Origin: Acinetobacter sp. ANC 4558
GTDB taxonomy: Bacteria; Pseudomonadota; Gammaproteobacteria; Pseudomonadales; Moraxellaceae
Length of the DNA: 64,000 nt
NCBI RefSeq assembly: GCF_002135375.1
Contig: NZ_NEGH01000001.1
Span: 124,001-188,000, forward strand
Reading direction: 5' to 3'
Translations under genes and position numbers: made by a program
The notes under the pieces: generated by a model
What the model was told of the DNA's origin: nothing
Seen by the model: the letters and a program-made list of their open reading frames with translations, nothing else
Databases searched by the model: none
Part shown: in pieces, positions 50,401 to 59,815 of the stretch
Numbering within the stretch: the first letter of the stretch is position 1
Layout of the letters: every line of letters begins with the position of its first letter

Positions 50401-50615
50401 TTAACCTGAACTTGCACATTGGTAATGTCTGGCACTGCATCGATCGGTAATTTTTGATAACTATAAATCCCTACTGCAATCCATGCGATAACAAATAACA
50501 TGACCCAAATTGCATTACGAATAGAGAATTGAATAATCCGATCAAATAATCCGGTCGCTGGAGGTAGATCATCTCCTGAAGATACAGCGGTCTTCTTTTG
50601 ATCATCAATGCTCAT
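47442..50615 (-). CDS. czcA: CzcA-type heavy-metal efflux RND transporter
   Basis: 1057 residues, twelve membrane helices in two halves, each with a large periplasmic loop. The helix IV motif DFGIIVDGAVVIVEN (about 418-432) is of the HME1 class, which exports Co, Zn or Cd, rather than the CusA Cu/Ag class. Other HME marks are KLPIDAVPDITNVQVQ and DGTDIYWARQQ. Proton-driven inner-membrane pump of a tripartite system with CzcB and CzcC; overlaps czcB by 11 bases. The metal is inferred from the motif class only. Confidence 0.93.
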   Translation of the reverse strand: MSIDDQKKTAVSSGDDLPPATGLFDRIIQFSIRNAIWVMLFVIAWIAVGIYSYQKLPIDAVPDITNVQVQVNSQANGFTALEVEQRITYPIETAMAGIPNLEQTRSVSRYGLSQVTIVFKDGTDIYWARQQINQRLQEARAELPVNISPSMSPVSTGLGEIYQWVVKADPNAKKADGSSYEPMDLREIQDWIIRPQLQQVKGIAEVNSIGGFNKTYIVEPDLNRLQQLQIPLAELQRILQDNNDNRGAGYIEENGQQFTVRVPGTLNTISDIENISISTKQGYPIRVRDIAKVSIGHDLRTGAATYNGAETVLGIAMMAMGENSRTVAKAVDEKIKLIQQSLPKGIQIETVYDRTALVDRAIHTVQKNLIEGAVLVIVILFLFLGNFRAALIVACVIPLSMLFTLTGMAEKNISANLMSLGALDFGIIVDGAVVIVENCIRRLAEAQHAKGRLLSRAERFKEVFLAAQQARRPLIFGQLIILVVYFPIFALSGVEAKLFHPMALTVVFALIGAIILSITFVPAAVAMFVTGKVQEKETRWMHWLKQKYEFILNTAYTYKYFVVTLAVCILLLTAMISTKVGSEFSPQLSEGDFAVQQLRSPSTGLEQSLRMQETTEKLLLKEFPEIKAIFARTGTAEIATDVMPPNISDGIILLKSQKEWTNSKENIDQLRQRMQIFLETLPGNNSEFSQPIELRFNELISGIRSDVGVKIFGDDMEILNQEAEKIAKHVQSISGATAVKVEQTSGLPLLNVDIDKNLAAQYGLSVKEVQDLVATSIGGQEVGQILQGDRRFDFVIRLSDEQRTAHQLAKLPLQLPNGGLIQLDDIAKVESILGLNQVSRENGKRRVVITANVEGRDLGSFVQELQNTLAKQPLPAGYWLAYGGQFENLNSAKERMTIVVPLALLTIFILLMAVFHNFKESLLVFTGVPFALSGGLVALWLRDIPLSMSAGVGFIALSGVAVLNGLVMLTFIKELRETLDIHIATWHGAILRLRPVLMTACVASFGFIPMAIATGTGAEVQRPLATVVIGGIISSTLLTLIVLPVIYRWMNEHNDSQ

Positions 50616-51822
50616 GATCGGCCTCCCCTTTCTCTAACTCAGATTTTAAAAGGAAGCTTCCTTGGCTAACATAAGTTTGACCTAAATTCAGACCACTCAA
50701 TATTTCAATCCACTTCCCATCAGATGAAACCGAACCCAGCTGAACGGGTTGCGTACTAAATTCAATCTTGTCTCCATGTTGACTTGGAACAAAAACAATA
50801 TCCTTCTCATCCACACGCTGAACAGCATTTTTTTCAATACGACGAACTTGTGTTTGCTTATTCTGCTCTAACTGTAAACTCACCATTAAATTTGGGCGCA
50901 ATTCTGGATTTCGATCTAAAACCTTTGCTCGCACTTGCAAACGTCCCGTTTGGATGTCTGCTGTTGAGTTCAAATTCATAATCTGTGCTTGATACATTTG
51001 TCCTGTTTGTAAGGATTTAAACTGAACTTTCTGATTGGGTTGTAAAAAAGCAATATCAATATTCGGCACAATAAACTCAAGCCATAATTGATCTATCTGA
51101 TCAATGACAAACAATTGAGTTGCCAACTGTACATACTCACCAATAACAATATCTTTCTCACTAATTACTCCCGAAATAGGCGCTTTTAAAGTATATTGAC
51201 CATTAATGTCTGTACTTCCCCCGAGTGCAGATAAACGCGAACGCGCCGCTTGTACTTGCACCTGAGCCTGTTGATAAGCATTAGATGCTCGTTGATAATC
51301 TTGTTTAGCCGATATTCCTTGCGTCCATAAATCACGTTCTCGCTCGAAATCTTGACGCGCTAAATTTAAATTGGTTTGTGCAATTTTTAATTGTGCTTGT
51401 TGATCGACCAGATCAGGTACCAATAAAGTTGCTAATGCTTGACCTTTTTTGACCTGTTGCCCTAACTCAACATAAACATGTTTCACCTGTCCACTATACC
51501 CAGCTGAAACATGTGCTTGCTGATCTGTATTGGCCATCAACTTTGCGGGGTAGCTAATAAGCTGCTCAATTAAGCCAATTTCAACTTTGCTGACTTTAAT
51601 TCCTTGTTCAGTGATTTGTTTAGGCGTCAGTTGAACGGATTCTTCCTCTCCATGTACTTCAGAACTTTCACCTGAAGCAGGTGTTTTCTCATTTTCTTCA
51701 TGCTTATGCTCATCCGAATGACCTGATTGCATCAACCAAAATGTAATTGCGACCAAAGCGGTAATGATTAATGCACCGATAATTAAGACGGGTTGTGAAA
51801 TTTTTCCAAATTGATTTTTCAT
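50605..51822 (-). CDS. czcB: CzcB-type efflux periplasmic adaptor
   Basis: 405 residues. N-terminal membrane anchor (about 11-32), a His/Glu-rich stretch (HSDEHKHEENEK) that may bind metal, then the lipoyl/hairpin/beta-barrel adaptor fold (VYVELGQQVKKGQALATLL; APISGVISEKDIVIGEYV). C-terminus EADHEH is again His-rich. Bridges CzcA and CzcC. It ends inside the czcA start. Confidence 0.92.
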   Translation of the reverse strand: MKNQFGKISQPVLIIGALIITALVAITFWLMQSGHSDEHKHEENEKTPASGESSEVHGEEESVQLTPKQITEQGIKVSKVEIGLIEQLISYPAKLMANTDQQAHVSAGYSGQVKHVYVELGQQVKKGQALATLLVPDLVDQQAQLKIAQTNLNLARQDFERERDLWTQGISAKQDYQRASNAYQQAQVQVQAARSRLSALGGSTDINGQYTLKAPISGVISEKDIVIGEYVQLATQLFVIDQIDQLWLEFIVPNIDIAFLQPNQKVQFKSLQTGQMYQAQIMNLNSTADIQTGRLQVRAKVLDRNPELRPNLMVSLQLEQNKQTQVRRIEKNAVQRVDEKDIVFVPSQHGDKIEFSTQPVQLGSVSSDGKWIEILSGLNLGQTYVSQGSFLLKSELEKGEADHEH

Positions 51823-51831
51823 ATTGTTCTC

Positions 51832-53226
51832 TTAATTATCCACACCAATAATTGCCAAAGCATTTGTATCTTGAACCAAATCTTGATTTAGCTGATTTAA
51901 TGCATCTGCTGCCATGAGTTTACTTGGCTCTATACCTAGACTTAAACTTTCAACTTCAATCGATTTTTGCCATGCCATTTTTAACATTTGCACCACTTGC
52001 AATCGTGCTCCATGCAATTGCAAAGTCGCTTGTTGAATATCCATGACATTCAGTTTTCCAGCCTTAAATCCTTGTAACGTGCGCTGTTGAATATTCAATG
52101 CAAGCGGGACTTGCTGTGTTGTAATTAAATTAAATTGCTTTTTTAAGCCTTTGAGCTCAGTCAGTTTGGTCTGGACTTCTAACTGATTTTGCTTTCTATA
52201 AAATTGCTGCTGCTTATCCAATACATTGACTTTAGCTTTGGCAATTTCCATACGATGTTGCTGACGATTAAAAATAGATACTGGAATACTAACCCCTAAA
52301 GTTAATTGTTGATCCTGATCATTATTAGGCTTTTTAGTCTGTTTTATACTGACATTAACCGTCGGGTTTGGACGTCGCTGAGCATCTAATAATGTCAAAT
52401 TAGCTTGTGCTTCAAGAATTTGAACTTGCAATAATTTCTCTTGAAGATTTGCTTGCAAATTTTGATTTACAATCTCGAATGTTTGTTCTGGCCAAAGTGA
52501 CTGCACATCTTGATTTAAAATCACATTACTTGCAGTTTGCCCAGAAAGGTTCGCTAATTGTTGCTCTTCAATCTCTAAGCGTAAATTTACATCTTCAAGT
52601 AATTTTACATTTTCAAGATGAGTCAACCTCACACGATCAACATCAACTTGCGCAATACTTCCTGCTTGAAATCTTTTTTCAGCAGCCTGTAAGCTGTCTT
52701 GACTCACTGCCAATTGCTCTTTTAATAAAGTACTTTCAACTTTAGAGAGAATAATTTGTGACCATAAATGTTTCACAATAATTTGTAACTGCACATCATA
52801 ATTTTTCTGCTTCAGCTGCACCTGCTCCTTCGCAATATTTGCAACATTTTTCGTCACTTTTCTCTGCCCAAAAATATCTAATGGCTGAGAAATACCAACA
52901 ACCCACTCTTCATCTTGATCACTTTTAAACCCAGCTCGATCTATATTCAAACTCGGATTTTGCCAAAGCTGGCTATTTTTGATATTTGCATCTGCAATGT
53001 TCTGCTGAGCAACCCAAAGACCTTGCGTTGCTTGATATTGACGAATTTTCTCGATGAGCGTTTCTAACGATAAAGACTCAGCTTTACGATGCGTAACTTC
53101 TTTCGTATAGCCATGCATAGATAGAACAATACTCACACAAAAGGCAATACTTACTTTAGAGATCTGCTTTGTTTGAGATATGGCTTTTTTTTGCCAAGCC
53201 TGAGGACTTAACATCATTTTTAACAT
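51832..53226 (-). CDS. czcC: CzcC-type outer-membrane efflux channel (TolC family)
   Basis: 464 residues. Signal peptide (about 20-40), then two outer-membrane-efflux repeats of long helices (NIADANIKNSQLWQNPSLNI; QILEAQANLTLLDAQRRPNPTVN). Short spacer to czcB. Channel for the CzcBA pump. Confidence 0.9.
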   Translation of the reverse strand: MLKMMLSPQAWQKKAISQTKQISKVSIAFCVSIVLSMHGYTKEVTHRKAESLSLETLIEKIRQYQATQGLWVAQQNIADANIKNSQLWQNPSLNIDRAGFKSDQDEEWVVGISQPLDIFGQRKVTKNVANIAKEQVQLKQKNYDVQLQIIVKHLWSQIILSKVESTLLKEQLAVSQDSLQAAEKRFQAGSIAQVDVDRVRLTHLENVKLLEDVNLRLEIEEQQLANLSGQTASNVILNQDVQSLWPEQTFEIVNQNLQANLQEKLLQVQILEAQANLTLLDAQRRPNPTVNVSIKQTKKPNNDQDQQLTLGVSIPVSIFNRQQHRMEIAKAKVNVLDKQQQFYRKQNQLEVQTKLTELKGLKKQFNLITTQQVPLALNIQQRTLQGFKAGKLNVMDIQQATLQLHGARLQVVQMLKMAWQKSIEVESLSLGIEPSKLMAADALNQLNQDLVQDTNALAIIGVDN

Positions 53227-53282
53227 AGGAACATTCCACTTAATTTAAAATAAAGTGGTAGGTTTTATTTTGGCTACCCCAC

Positions 53283-53666
53283 CTATAGCGAGGTAAAAGA
53301 AGGAGGTGGTTTTGGTAAGTTTAAATCAGGAGATTGATAAAGATTTTTTAAATCAACAAAAGATGTTTGTACATCCTGTGCAACTCTTTCAGGTTCAAGC
53401 TGTTCTGAGCTCGATTGAAATATATAGGCTACTGTGGGTAAATGATCATCATGTTCAGCTTCCGAAATTTGACTTAAATATTTCGTCAATTTCGAAGAAG
53501 AATCTACTGATTTGACTTCATTGTTATAATCTAAATGATGACCAAAATGACTGATAGATAGCTCATCTGTCGCTTCATGAATACAATATGCTGCTGCCAA
53601 ATTCCAAGTACTTTGGAAAACAAATAAACTTAACAAGACTGTAATCAATAATCTTGAACGTTTCAT
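53283..53666 (-). CDS. czcI: CzcI-like small periplasmic protein
   Basis: About 127 residues from the ATG at 53666 (MKRSRLLITVLLSLFVFQSTWNL); the longer frame to 53711 adds 15 residues with no better ribosome site. Signal peptide, then AAAYCIHEAT and HFGHHLDYN, the Cys/His pattern seen in CzcI-type proteins that precede czcC operons. No membrane domain after the signal. CzcI is thought to modulate metal-induced expression. Family call is from short motifs and position. Confidence 0.72.
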   Translation of the reverse strand: MKRSRLLITVLLSLFVFQSTWNLAAAYCIHEATDELSISHFGHHLDYNNEVKSVDSSSKLTKYLSQISEAEHDDHLPTVAYIFQSSSEQLEPERVAQDVQTSFVDLKNLYQSPDLNLPKPPPSFTSL

Positions 53667-53835
53667 AACAGCAGAAAATAAAAATGTTGCTTCAATATAA
53701 CAGTACTTCATAGTGTAATAAAATTACATTCCTACGCTTTATCACAATTTCATTCTTATATCTTATTATTATAATTTCACGATATACATCACATTAATAA
53801 GCTATTAATTTATTTTCTATGGATATGTCTGAAAT

Positions 53836-53864
53836 AAAAAACCAACCCGAAGGTTGGTTTTTTT
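53836..53864 (-). terminator. Terminator after ettA
   Basis: AAAAAACCAACC-CGAA-GGTTGGTTTTTT, 13 bases after the ettA stop on the minus strand; its symmetry allows use in both directions. Confidence 0.92.
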
Positions 53865-53876
53865 GACTTTAATTTT

Positions 53877-55538
53877 TTAAGCGCCAATTTTACGATATTT
53901 TTGGCGTTTGGCTGCTAAATCATCACCATCACGTTTACGGCGATATTCTTCAAATTCTGCGTAGTTACCCGTAAAGAATTCTGGTGTTTCGGTTTCAAAT
54001 GACAAGATGTGTGTTGCAATACGGTCAAGGAACCAACGGTCATGCGATACCACCATAACCGTACCTGGGAATACAAGAATTGCATCCTCAAGCGCACGTA
54101 AAGTTTCAATATCCAAATCGTTCGATGGCTCATCCAGTAAGATGACGTTTGCACCCATTTGTAGAATTTTCGCAAGTTGTAAACGGTTACGCTCACCACC
54201 AGACAACTCACCTACACGTTTTTGCTGATCTTGGCCTTTAAAGTTAAAGCGACCAATATAAGCACGCGATGGGATTTCATACTCACCAATTCTTAAGATA
54301 TCCAAACCGCCTGAAACTTCTTCCCAGACTGTTTTATTGTTATCTAATGTATCGCGAATCTGTCCAACATAAGCCACTTTAACAGACTCACCCAGCACCA
54401 TTGTACCTGTATCAGGCTGTTGCTCACCTGTCATCATACGAAATAGTGTTGTTTTACCCGCACCGTTTGGCCCAACGATACCAACAATTGCCGTAGGTGG
54501 AACAGTAAAAGTTAAATCTTTATACAATAAGCGACCATCAAATGATTTACTAATGCCTTCAACTTCTACCACCTTATTCCCTAAACGTGGGCCAGGTGGA
54601 ATATAGATTTCGGAAGTTTCATTACGCTGTTGGAATTCACGTGAGTTAAGCTCTTCAAAACGCTCCATACGCGCTTTATTTTTCTTTTGCTGACCTTTCG
54701 CATTTGAACGAACCCATTCAAGTTCTTTTTTCAATGCTTTAGCAAAAGATTCTTCTTGCTTATTTTCTTGCTCTAAACGCGCATTCTTTTGCTCAAGCCA
54801 AGAAGAATAGTTTCCTTGATAAGGAATACCCATGCCACGGTCAAGCTCTAGAATCCACTCTGCAACGTTATCTAAGAAATAACGGTCATGCGTAATCGCA
54901 ACAATTGTACCAGCGAAGTCTTTTAAGAAACGTTCTAACCAAGATACAGATTCAGCATCTAAATGGTTCGTCGGTTCATCTAAAAGCAGCATGTCTGGTT
55001 TAGATAATAACAAACGGCAAAGTGCAACACGACGACGCTCACCACCAGAAAGTAATGTTACATCTGCATCCCAAGCTGGAAGATTTAATGCAGCAGCAGC
55101 TTGATCCATTTGGTTGGTAATATTATGTGCATCCCAAGCATGGATAATTGCTTCTAACTTTTCTTGCTCTTTTGCAAGCGCATCAAAGTCAGCATCTTCT
55201 GCGGCATATTCTGCAAATACTTCATCTAAACGTGCTAAAGCATCCAGTGGTTCACGTAAACCATCCTCAACGTTACCACGAACATCTTTTGCAGGATCAA
55301 GTGGTGGTTCTTGCTCTAAATAACCAATTTTAATACCCGGTTGAGCACGTGCTTCACCTGAGAAATCTTTATCCACACCCGCCATAATACGAAGCAAAGT
55401 AGATTTACCTGCACCGTTTAAACCAAGCACACCAATTTTTGCACCTGGGAAAAATGACAAAGAGATGTCTTTTAAGATTTCGCGCTTTGGCGGAACCATC
55501 TTAGACACACGGTTCATCGTGTAAATATATTGGGCCAC
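53877..55538 (-). CDS. ettA: Energy-dependent translational throttle protein EttA
   Basis: 553 residues, soluble ABC-F protein. Two ATPase domains: GLNGAGKSTLLR (about 39-50) with LSGGERRRVALC, and GPNGAGKTTLFR (about 355) with LSGGERNRLQLA. The linker with the basic stretch QQKKNKARMERFEEL belongs to the P-site interaction motif. EttA binds the ribosomal E site and gates elongation by ATP/ADP state. Start codon is GTG with GAGGAG seven bases before; a small hairpin (55567-55586) lies in the leader. Confidence 0.96.
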   Translation of the reverse strand: MAQYIYTMNRVSKMVPPKREILKDISLSFFPGAKIGVLGLNGAGKSTLLRIMAGVDKDFSGEARAQPGIKIGYLEQEPPLDPAKDVRGNVEDGLREPLDALARLDEVFAEYAAEDADFDALAKEQEKLEAIIHAWDAHNITNQMDQAAAALNLPAWDADVTLLSGGERRRVALCRLLLSKPDMLLLDEPTNHLDAESVSWLERFLKDFAGTIVAITHDRYFLDNVAEWILELDRGMGIPYQGNYSSWLEQKNARLEQENKQEESFAKALKKELEWVRSNAKGQQKKNKARMERFEELNSREFQQRNETSEIYIPPGPRLGNKVVEVEGISKSFDGRLLYKDLTFTVPPTAIVGIVGPNGAGKTTLFRMMTGEQQPDTGTMVLGESVKVAYVGQIRDTLDNNKTVWEEVSGGLDILRIGEYEIPSRAYIGRFNFKGQDQQKRVGELSGGERNRLQLAKILQMGANVILLDEPSNDLDIETLRALEDAILVFPGTVMVVSHDRWFLDRIATHILSFETETPEFFTGNYAEFEEYRRKRDGDDLAAKRQKYRKIGA

Positions 55539-55869
55539 GTAGGACTCCTCAATAGAAAACTAAATTTTGGGTACCGATATACCCAAACTCAAGAGGGTAA
55601 AAAAATAATCAAACATTATACGCTGAATACAATAAAAAAATAAGAGATAGCCGATAACTTCAATGCATTGTTACAAGTTTTATGCAGTATAAAAAACAAA
55701 TATTTCTTAGCTTGGAAATCAATTGTTTTACTCTTTCATGAAATAATTTCAGTTCCATGAAATCCATATGAATAATTTAACTATATTTTCCTCAAATTAT
55801 GCACGTATTTTCATATAAACAAATGATAAGCTATTGAAATTGCAATCTACTCAGGAAGACAAGAGCACC
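55539..55869. other. Divergent promoter region ettA/metY
   Basis: 331 AT-rich bases. Contains the 7-bp hairpin TTGGGTA/TACCCAA (55567-55586) in the ettA leader. No riboswitch or operator could be recognised on the sulfhydrylase side. Confidence 0.5.
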
Positions 55870-57147
55870 ATGACTTATAAAGATGAAACTCTAGCTATCC
55901 ATGCTGGCTATCAACCAGAAGCAACCACAAAAGCAGTTGCTGTGCCCATCTATCAAACAACGTCATATGCTTTTGACAATACACAACATGGTGCAGATTT
56001 ATTCGATTTAAAAGTTCAAGGTAATATTTATACGCGAATTATGAACCCAACAACAGCTGTACTCGAACAGCGCGTTGCAGCCTTAGAAGGCGGTATTGGA
56101 GCGCTTGCTGTTGCATCTGGAATGTCTGCAATTACCTACGCCATTCAGACCATTACAGAAGCTGGCGATAATATTGCATCAGTTTCAACACTCTATGGAG
56201 GCACCTATAACTTATTTGCACATACCTTACCGAAACAAGGTATTGAAGTCAGATTTTTTGATTATAAAAAACCTGAATCATTACGTAATTTAATTGATGA
56301 TAAAACTAAATTAGTTTTTGTTGAATCCATTGGTAATCCACTGGGTAATATTATTGATTTAGAAGAAATTTCAAAAATTGCCCATGAATATGGTATTCCT
56401 GTTGTTGTTGATAATACGGTTGCTACGCCTGCCTTACAAAAATCCTTCGAATTCGGTGCCGATATTATTGTTCACTCACTGACGAAGTATATTGGTGGAC
56501 ATGGTAATTCCATTGGTGGAATTATTGTGGATAGTGGGAAATTCCCTTGGGGTAAATATCCAGAGCGTTTTAAAGTGCTTAATACGCCAGACCCAAGTTA
56601 TCATGGTGTGAACTACGTTGAAGCATTAGGTGCAGCTGCATATATTGCACGTGCACGTGTTGTCCCATTACGTAACACAGGTGCAGCAATTAGTCCGTTA
56701 AGCGTGTTTTTAATTTTACAAGGTTTAGAAACGTTAAACTTGCGAATCGAACGCCATACTGAAAATGCTCAAAAAGTTGCTGAATACTTGAAAGCACATC
56801 CAAAAGTGAAATGGGTTAATTATGCAGGTTTAGCAGATCATCCTGAACACGCCCTAGCTCAAAAATATGTAAAAGGAAAACCCTCAGGAATTCTATCTTT
56901 TGGCGTACAAGATGGTCTTGAAGGCGGAACTCGCTTCATTGATGCTCTTCAGTTGTTCACTCGTTTAGTCAACATTGGTGACGCAAAAAGTTTAGCTTGC
57001 CACCCAGCCACAACAACACATCGCCAATTAAATGCCGAAGAACTCCACGCTGCAGGTGTCAGTAAAGATATGGTACGCCTCTCTGTAGGCATCGAACATA
57101 TCGACGACTTAATTTCTGATTTAGAGCAAGCACTTTCTCAAGTTTAA
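55870..57147 (+). CDS. metY: O-acetylhomoserine sulfhydrylase (Cys/Met metabolism PLP enzyme)
   Basis: 425 residues from the ATG at 55870 (MTYKDETLAIHAGY); the longer frame would need a TTG start. Fold-type I PLP enzyme. The PLP lysine is in HSLTKYIGGHGN (about residue 206), with IYTRIMNPTTAVLEQR and VVVDNTVATP. Length and the sequence SLACHPATTTHRQL indicate O-acetylhomoserine aminocarboxypropyltransferase rather than MetB/MetC. Makes homocysteine from O-acetylhomoserine and sulfide. Confidence 0.93.
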   Translation: MTYKDETLAIHAGYQPEATTKAVAVPIYQTTSYAFDNTQHGADLFDLKVQGNIYTRIMNPTTAVLEQRVAALEGGIGALAVASGMSAITYAIQTITEAGDNIASVSTLYGGTYNLFAHTLPKQGIEVRFFDYKKPESLRNLIDDKTKLVFVESIGNPLGNIIDLEEISKIAHEYGIPVVVDNTVATPALQKSFEFGADIIVHSLTKYIGGHGNSIGGIIVDSGKFPWGKYPERFKVLNTPDPSYHGVNYVEALGAAAYIARARVVPLRNTGAAISPLSVFLILQGLETLNLRIERHTENAQKVAEYLKAHPKVKWVNYAGLADHPEHALAQKYVKGKPSGILSFGVQDGLEGGTRFIDALQLFTRLVNIGDAKSLACHPATTTHRQLNAEELHAAGVSKDMVRLSVGIEHIDDLISDLEQALSQV

Positions 57148-57170
57148 TACAAACTGAGCAGTCAACACCC

Positions 57171-57205
57171 AAAACCCTTTCATTTACAGCAATGAAAGGG
57201 TTTTT
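57171..57205 (+). terminator. Terminator after metY
   Basis: Fourteen-base stem AAAACCCTTTCATT / AATGAAAGGGTTTT, six-base loop, T run after. Confidence 0.92.
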
Positions 57206-57417
57206 CACACTTCTCATCTTTGAATTCAGTAGCTTTCATGATAATAATATTAGAGTCCATCTGAATATGAAAAAAGAAAACCTTTATTTTTCACATTAAT
57301 TTCAGAACTTTATTTTGAAAAAATTACTGAATACAGCGTTTAAAGTATTTGTATTTTTTACAAATGAAGATGTAAAGACTTAGGACTGTAGTTAATTTTT
57401 ATTAGGGATCATAAAAC

Positions 57418-58305
57418 GTGAAAGCGAAACTCGAAAAAGAATTTCAAAAAAAAGTAAATGGAAAAACAATTTTAATCACAGGTGCATCTAGTGGTATTGG
57501 CTTAACAACCGCACATAAACTCGCAGACGCAGGTGCACGAGTTTTACTCGTTGCTCGAACTCAAGAAACATTAGAAGAAGTTAAACAAGAAATTGAAGCA
57601 AAAGGTGGACAAGCATTTATTTTCCCATGCGATTTAAATGATATGGGTTCTATCGATGAGGTATCAAAACAAATTCTAGAATCTGTCGATCACATTGATA
57701 TTTTAATTAACAATGCAGGACGCTCCATTCGTCGTGCAGTACATGAATCATCTGAACGTTTTCATGATTTTGAACGAACGATGCAACTCAATTATTTCGG
57801 CGCAATTCGTCTCATTATGAATATTTTACCCCAAATGATGATTCGTCGAGATGGGCATATTATTAATATTAGTTCAATTGGTGTATTAGCCAATGCAACT
57901 CGGTTTTCTGCATATGTTGCTTCCAAAGCAGCATTAGATGCGTTTAGTCGCTGTCTTTCTGCAGAAGTACACTCTCACAAAATTGCAATCACTTCTGTCT
58001 ATATGCCCTTAGTCCGTACACCAATGATTGCACCAACAAAAATTTATAAATATGTTCCAACATTATCCCCAGAACAAGCAGCAGATCTAGTTGCTTATGC
58101 AATCATAAGACGCCCGAAAAAAGTCGCAACACACTTAGGTCGTCTCGCGTCTATTACCTATTCAATTGCGCCAGATATTAATAATAAATTAATGTCTATT
58201 GGATATAATTTATTCCCAAGCTCAACGGCTTCGGTTGGTCAACCACAAAAATTAAACTGGGTACAAAAAGCATATGCTCGCTTATTCCCAGGTGAACACT
58301 GGTAA
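57418..58305 (+). CDS. acr1: Acr1-like fatty acyl-CoA reductase (SDR)
   Basis: 295 residues, GTG start with AGGGATC eight bases upstream. NAD(P)-binding TGASSGIG at 21-28, NNAG near 99-102, catalytic Tyr and Lys in AYVASK (about 165-169). Length and long stretches such as RSIRRAVHES, ISSIGVLANATRFSAYV and the C-terminal ARLFPGEHW agree with what I remember of Acr1 from Acinetobacter baylyi, which reduces acyl-CoA to fatty aldehyde for wax ester synthesis. A general SDR role is the fallback. The wax ester synthase is not in the window. Confidence 0.88.
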   Translation: MKAKLEKEFQKKVNGKTILITGASSGIGLTTAHKLADAGARVLLVARTQETLEEVKQEIEAKGGQAFIFPCDLNDMGSIDEVSKQILESVDHIDILINNAGRSIRRAVHESSERFHDFERTMQLNYFGAIRLIMNILPQMMIRRDGHIINISSIGVLANATRFSAYVASKAALDAFSRCLSAEVHSHKIAITSVYMPLVRTPMIAPTKIYKYVPTLSPEQAADLVAYAIIRRPKKVATHLGRLASITYSIAPDINNKLMSIGYNLFPSSTASVGQPQKLNWVQKAYARLFPGEHW

Positions 58306-58509
58306 TTGACTTTAAGTGATCAACGACATTTTAGTACACATCAATGAAACTCGCTAAAATGTCATGATCATCTCGATACTTTTGGTTTTATGATTAACTT
58401 CACTTTTGGTTTTATCGATTAAATGATCATTAATTATTGATAATATTCGCAGACATTTTCAATTTTATGATATAACACAGTGGTTGTTTTATCTTCGTAT
58501 TATCTTTTT

Positions 58510-58821
58510 ATGCAAATTTTAGCTCTTGTACTACGTTTTTGTTGTTTTGCTTTTGCATTATTTCTTTTATATCAAGTCTCTACTGCTGTTCAGCAACCTG
58601 ACTTTGTATTAATGGATATTGTTGCCGATGTTGGCACCATTTTAATCTGTATTGATCTTGGTTTTTTCTTAAACTATCAAAAATTGAAAAAACTCTCCAA
58701 TGCAAATGAAGCTCAGGCGAAAGCAGCATTAGAACCGACCAAACTGGAAAAAATTACCCGTAAATTAGGTCACTTAGGAATCATGCTGATTATTTGTAGC
58801 TGGATTGTCCCACTCCTTTAA
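58510..58821 (+). CDS. Small inner-membrane protein, unknown
   Basis: About 103 residues from the ATG at 58510; a GTG at 58480 is in frame but sits only a few bases after a possible -10. Three hydrophobic helices (about 3-23, 32-52 and 85-102) and a basic/Lys-rich loop (about 57-80). No recognised domain. The 3' end overlaps the convergent LysR gene by 48 bases. Confidence 0.7.
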   Translation: MQILALVLRFCCFAFALFLLYQVSTAVQQPDFVLMDIVADVGTILICIDLGFFLNYQKLKKLSNANEAQAKAALEPTKLEKITRKLGHLGIMLIICSWIVPLL

Positions 58822-59706
58822 ATCCATTTTAGATTTTAAAAGTTGCTCTAACCAATCAATAAAATCATTTAAATAGTCGGGTCGATATTGTCGATCCGTC
58901 ATTAAAATATGCACAGGAAGTAGACAAGGTTCGATATGATTTAAAATAGGAATCATGTGATGAAACTTAATTAAATCGTTTGCATCAAACTCTGGAATTT
59001 GAATCATTCCTAAACCAGCAATTCCTGCTTTAACATAAGATGTCGTGTCTTCAACCAATATTTTATAGTTGATCGAAATTTTTTTATTGTTAAAATAAAT
59101 ATAACCTAAATGACTCATTTTCTTTTCTGGTTGATATTCAACAATAAAATGCTCACTTAATTGAGCTTCGTTATAGGGCATGCCATGATCTTGAATATAT
59201 TGATTAGACACCAAAGTGATCAATTTCGTTTGAGCTATACGCCTTGCCAATAATAAATCTGATTGAATTGAGCCGACCCTCACCACACAATCTAAGCCCT
59301 GCTCGATTAAGTGAGAATAATGATCTTGACTATTTAGAAAGACTTTAACATCAGGATATTTTTGAAAATATTGTTGTAGGTTTGGTAGTAAAATTGCTGT
59401 TGCAATTCTTTTTGCAACTCCTATCCTAATTTTTCCATATTTCATTCCAACTTGGCTTTTAAAGCGATTTAATTCATTGAGTTGAGTAATTAACTGCATC
59501 ACCTCTAAATAAAACAAATGCCCTTCATTGGTTAAAGTTACTTTTCGTGTTGTCCGATAAAACAATAAAACTTCATATTCTTTTTCCAGGCGTTTAATGG
59601 CATGTGAAACATTTGAACGGGGCAAGCCTAAATGTAAAGCGACTTCTGAAAAAGATTGTTTTTCAGCTACGAGACAAAATAATTTTAATTGATGAATCTT
59701 GTCCAT
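58774..59706 (-). CDS. LysR family transcriptional regulator
   Basis: 310 residues. N-terminal winged helix (about 1-60: LKLFCLVAEKQSFSEVALHLGLPRS, then RLEKEYEVLLFYRTTRKVTLT) and a two-lobe effector domain (about 90-290). Divergent from the SDR gene at 59816 with a 109-base gap, the usual sign that it controls that gene. The effector is unknown. Confidence 0.93.
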   Translation of the reverse strand: MDKIHQLKLFCLVAEKQSFSEVALHLGLPRSNVSHAIKRLEKEYEVLLFYRTTRKVTLTNEGHLFYLEVMQLITQLNELNRFKSQVGMKYGKIRIGVAKRIATAILLPNLQQYFQKYPDVKVFLNSQDHYSHLIEQGLDCVVRVGSIQSDLLLARRIAQTKLITLVSNQYIQDHGMPYNEAQLSEHFIVEYQPEKKMSHLGYIYFNNKKISINYKILVEDTTSYVKAGIAGLGMIQIPEFDANDLIKFHHMIPILNHIEPCLLPVHILMTDRQYRPDYLNDFIDWLEQLLKSKMDLKEWDNPATNNQHDS

Positions 59707-59815
59707 TTATTATTCAACTTTTTGGAACAATCTATACCATTTTAACGACTATTTCAGTTTATTAAACTGTTTTATGATGCATTTTCCACTACATAATGAT
59801 AAATAAGGATAAAAA

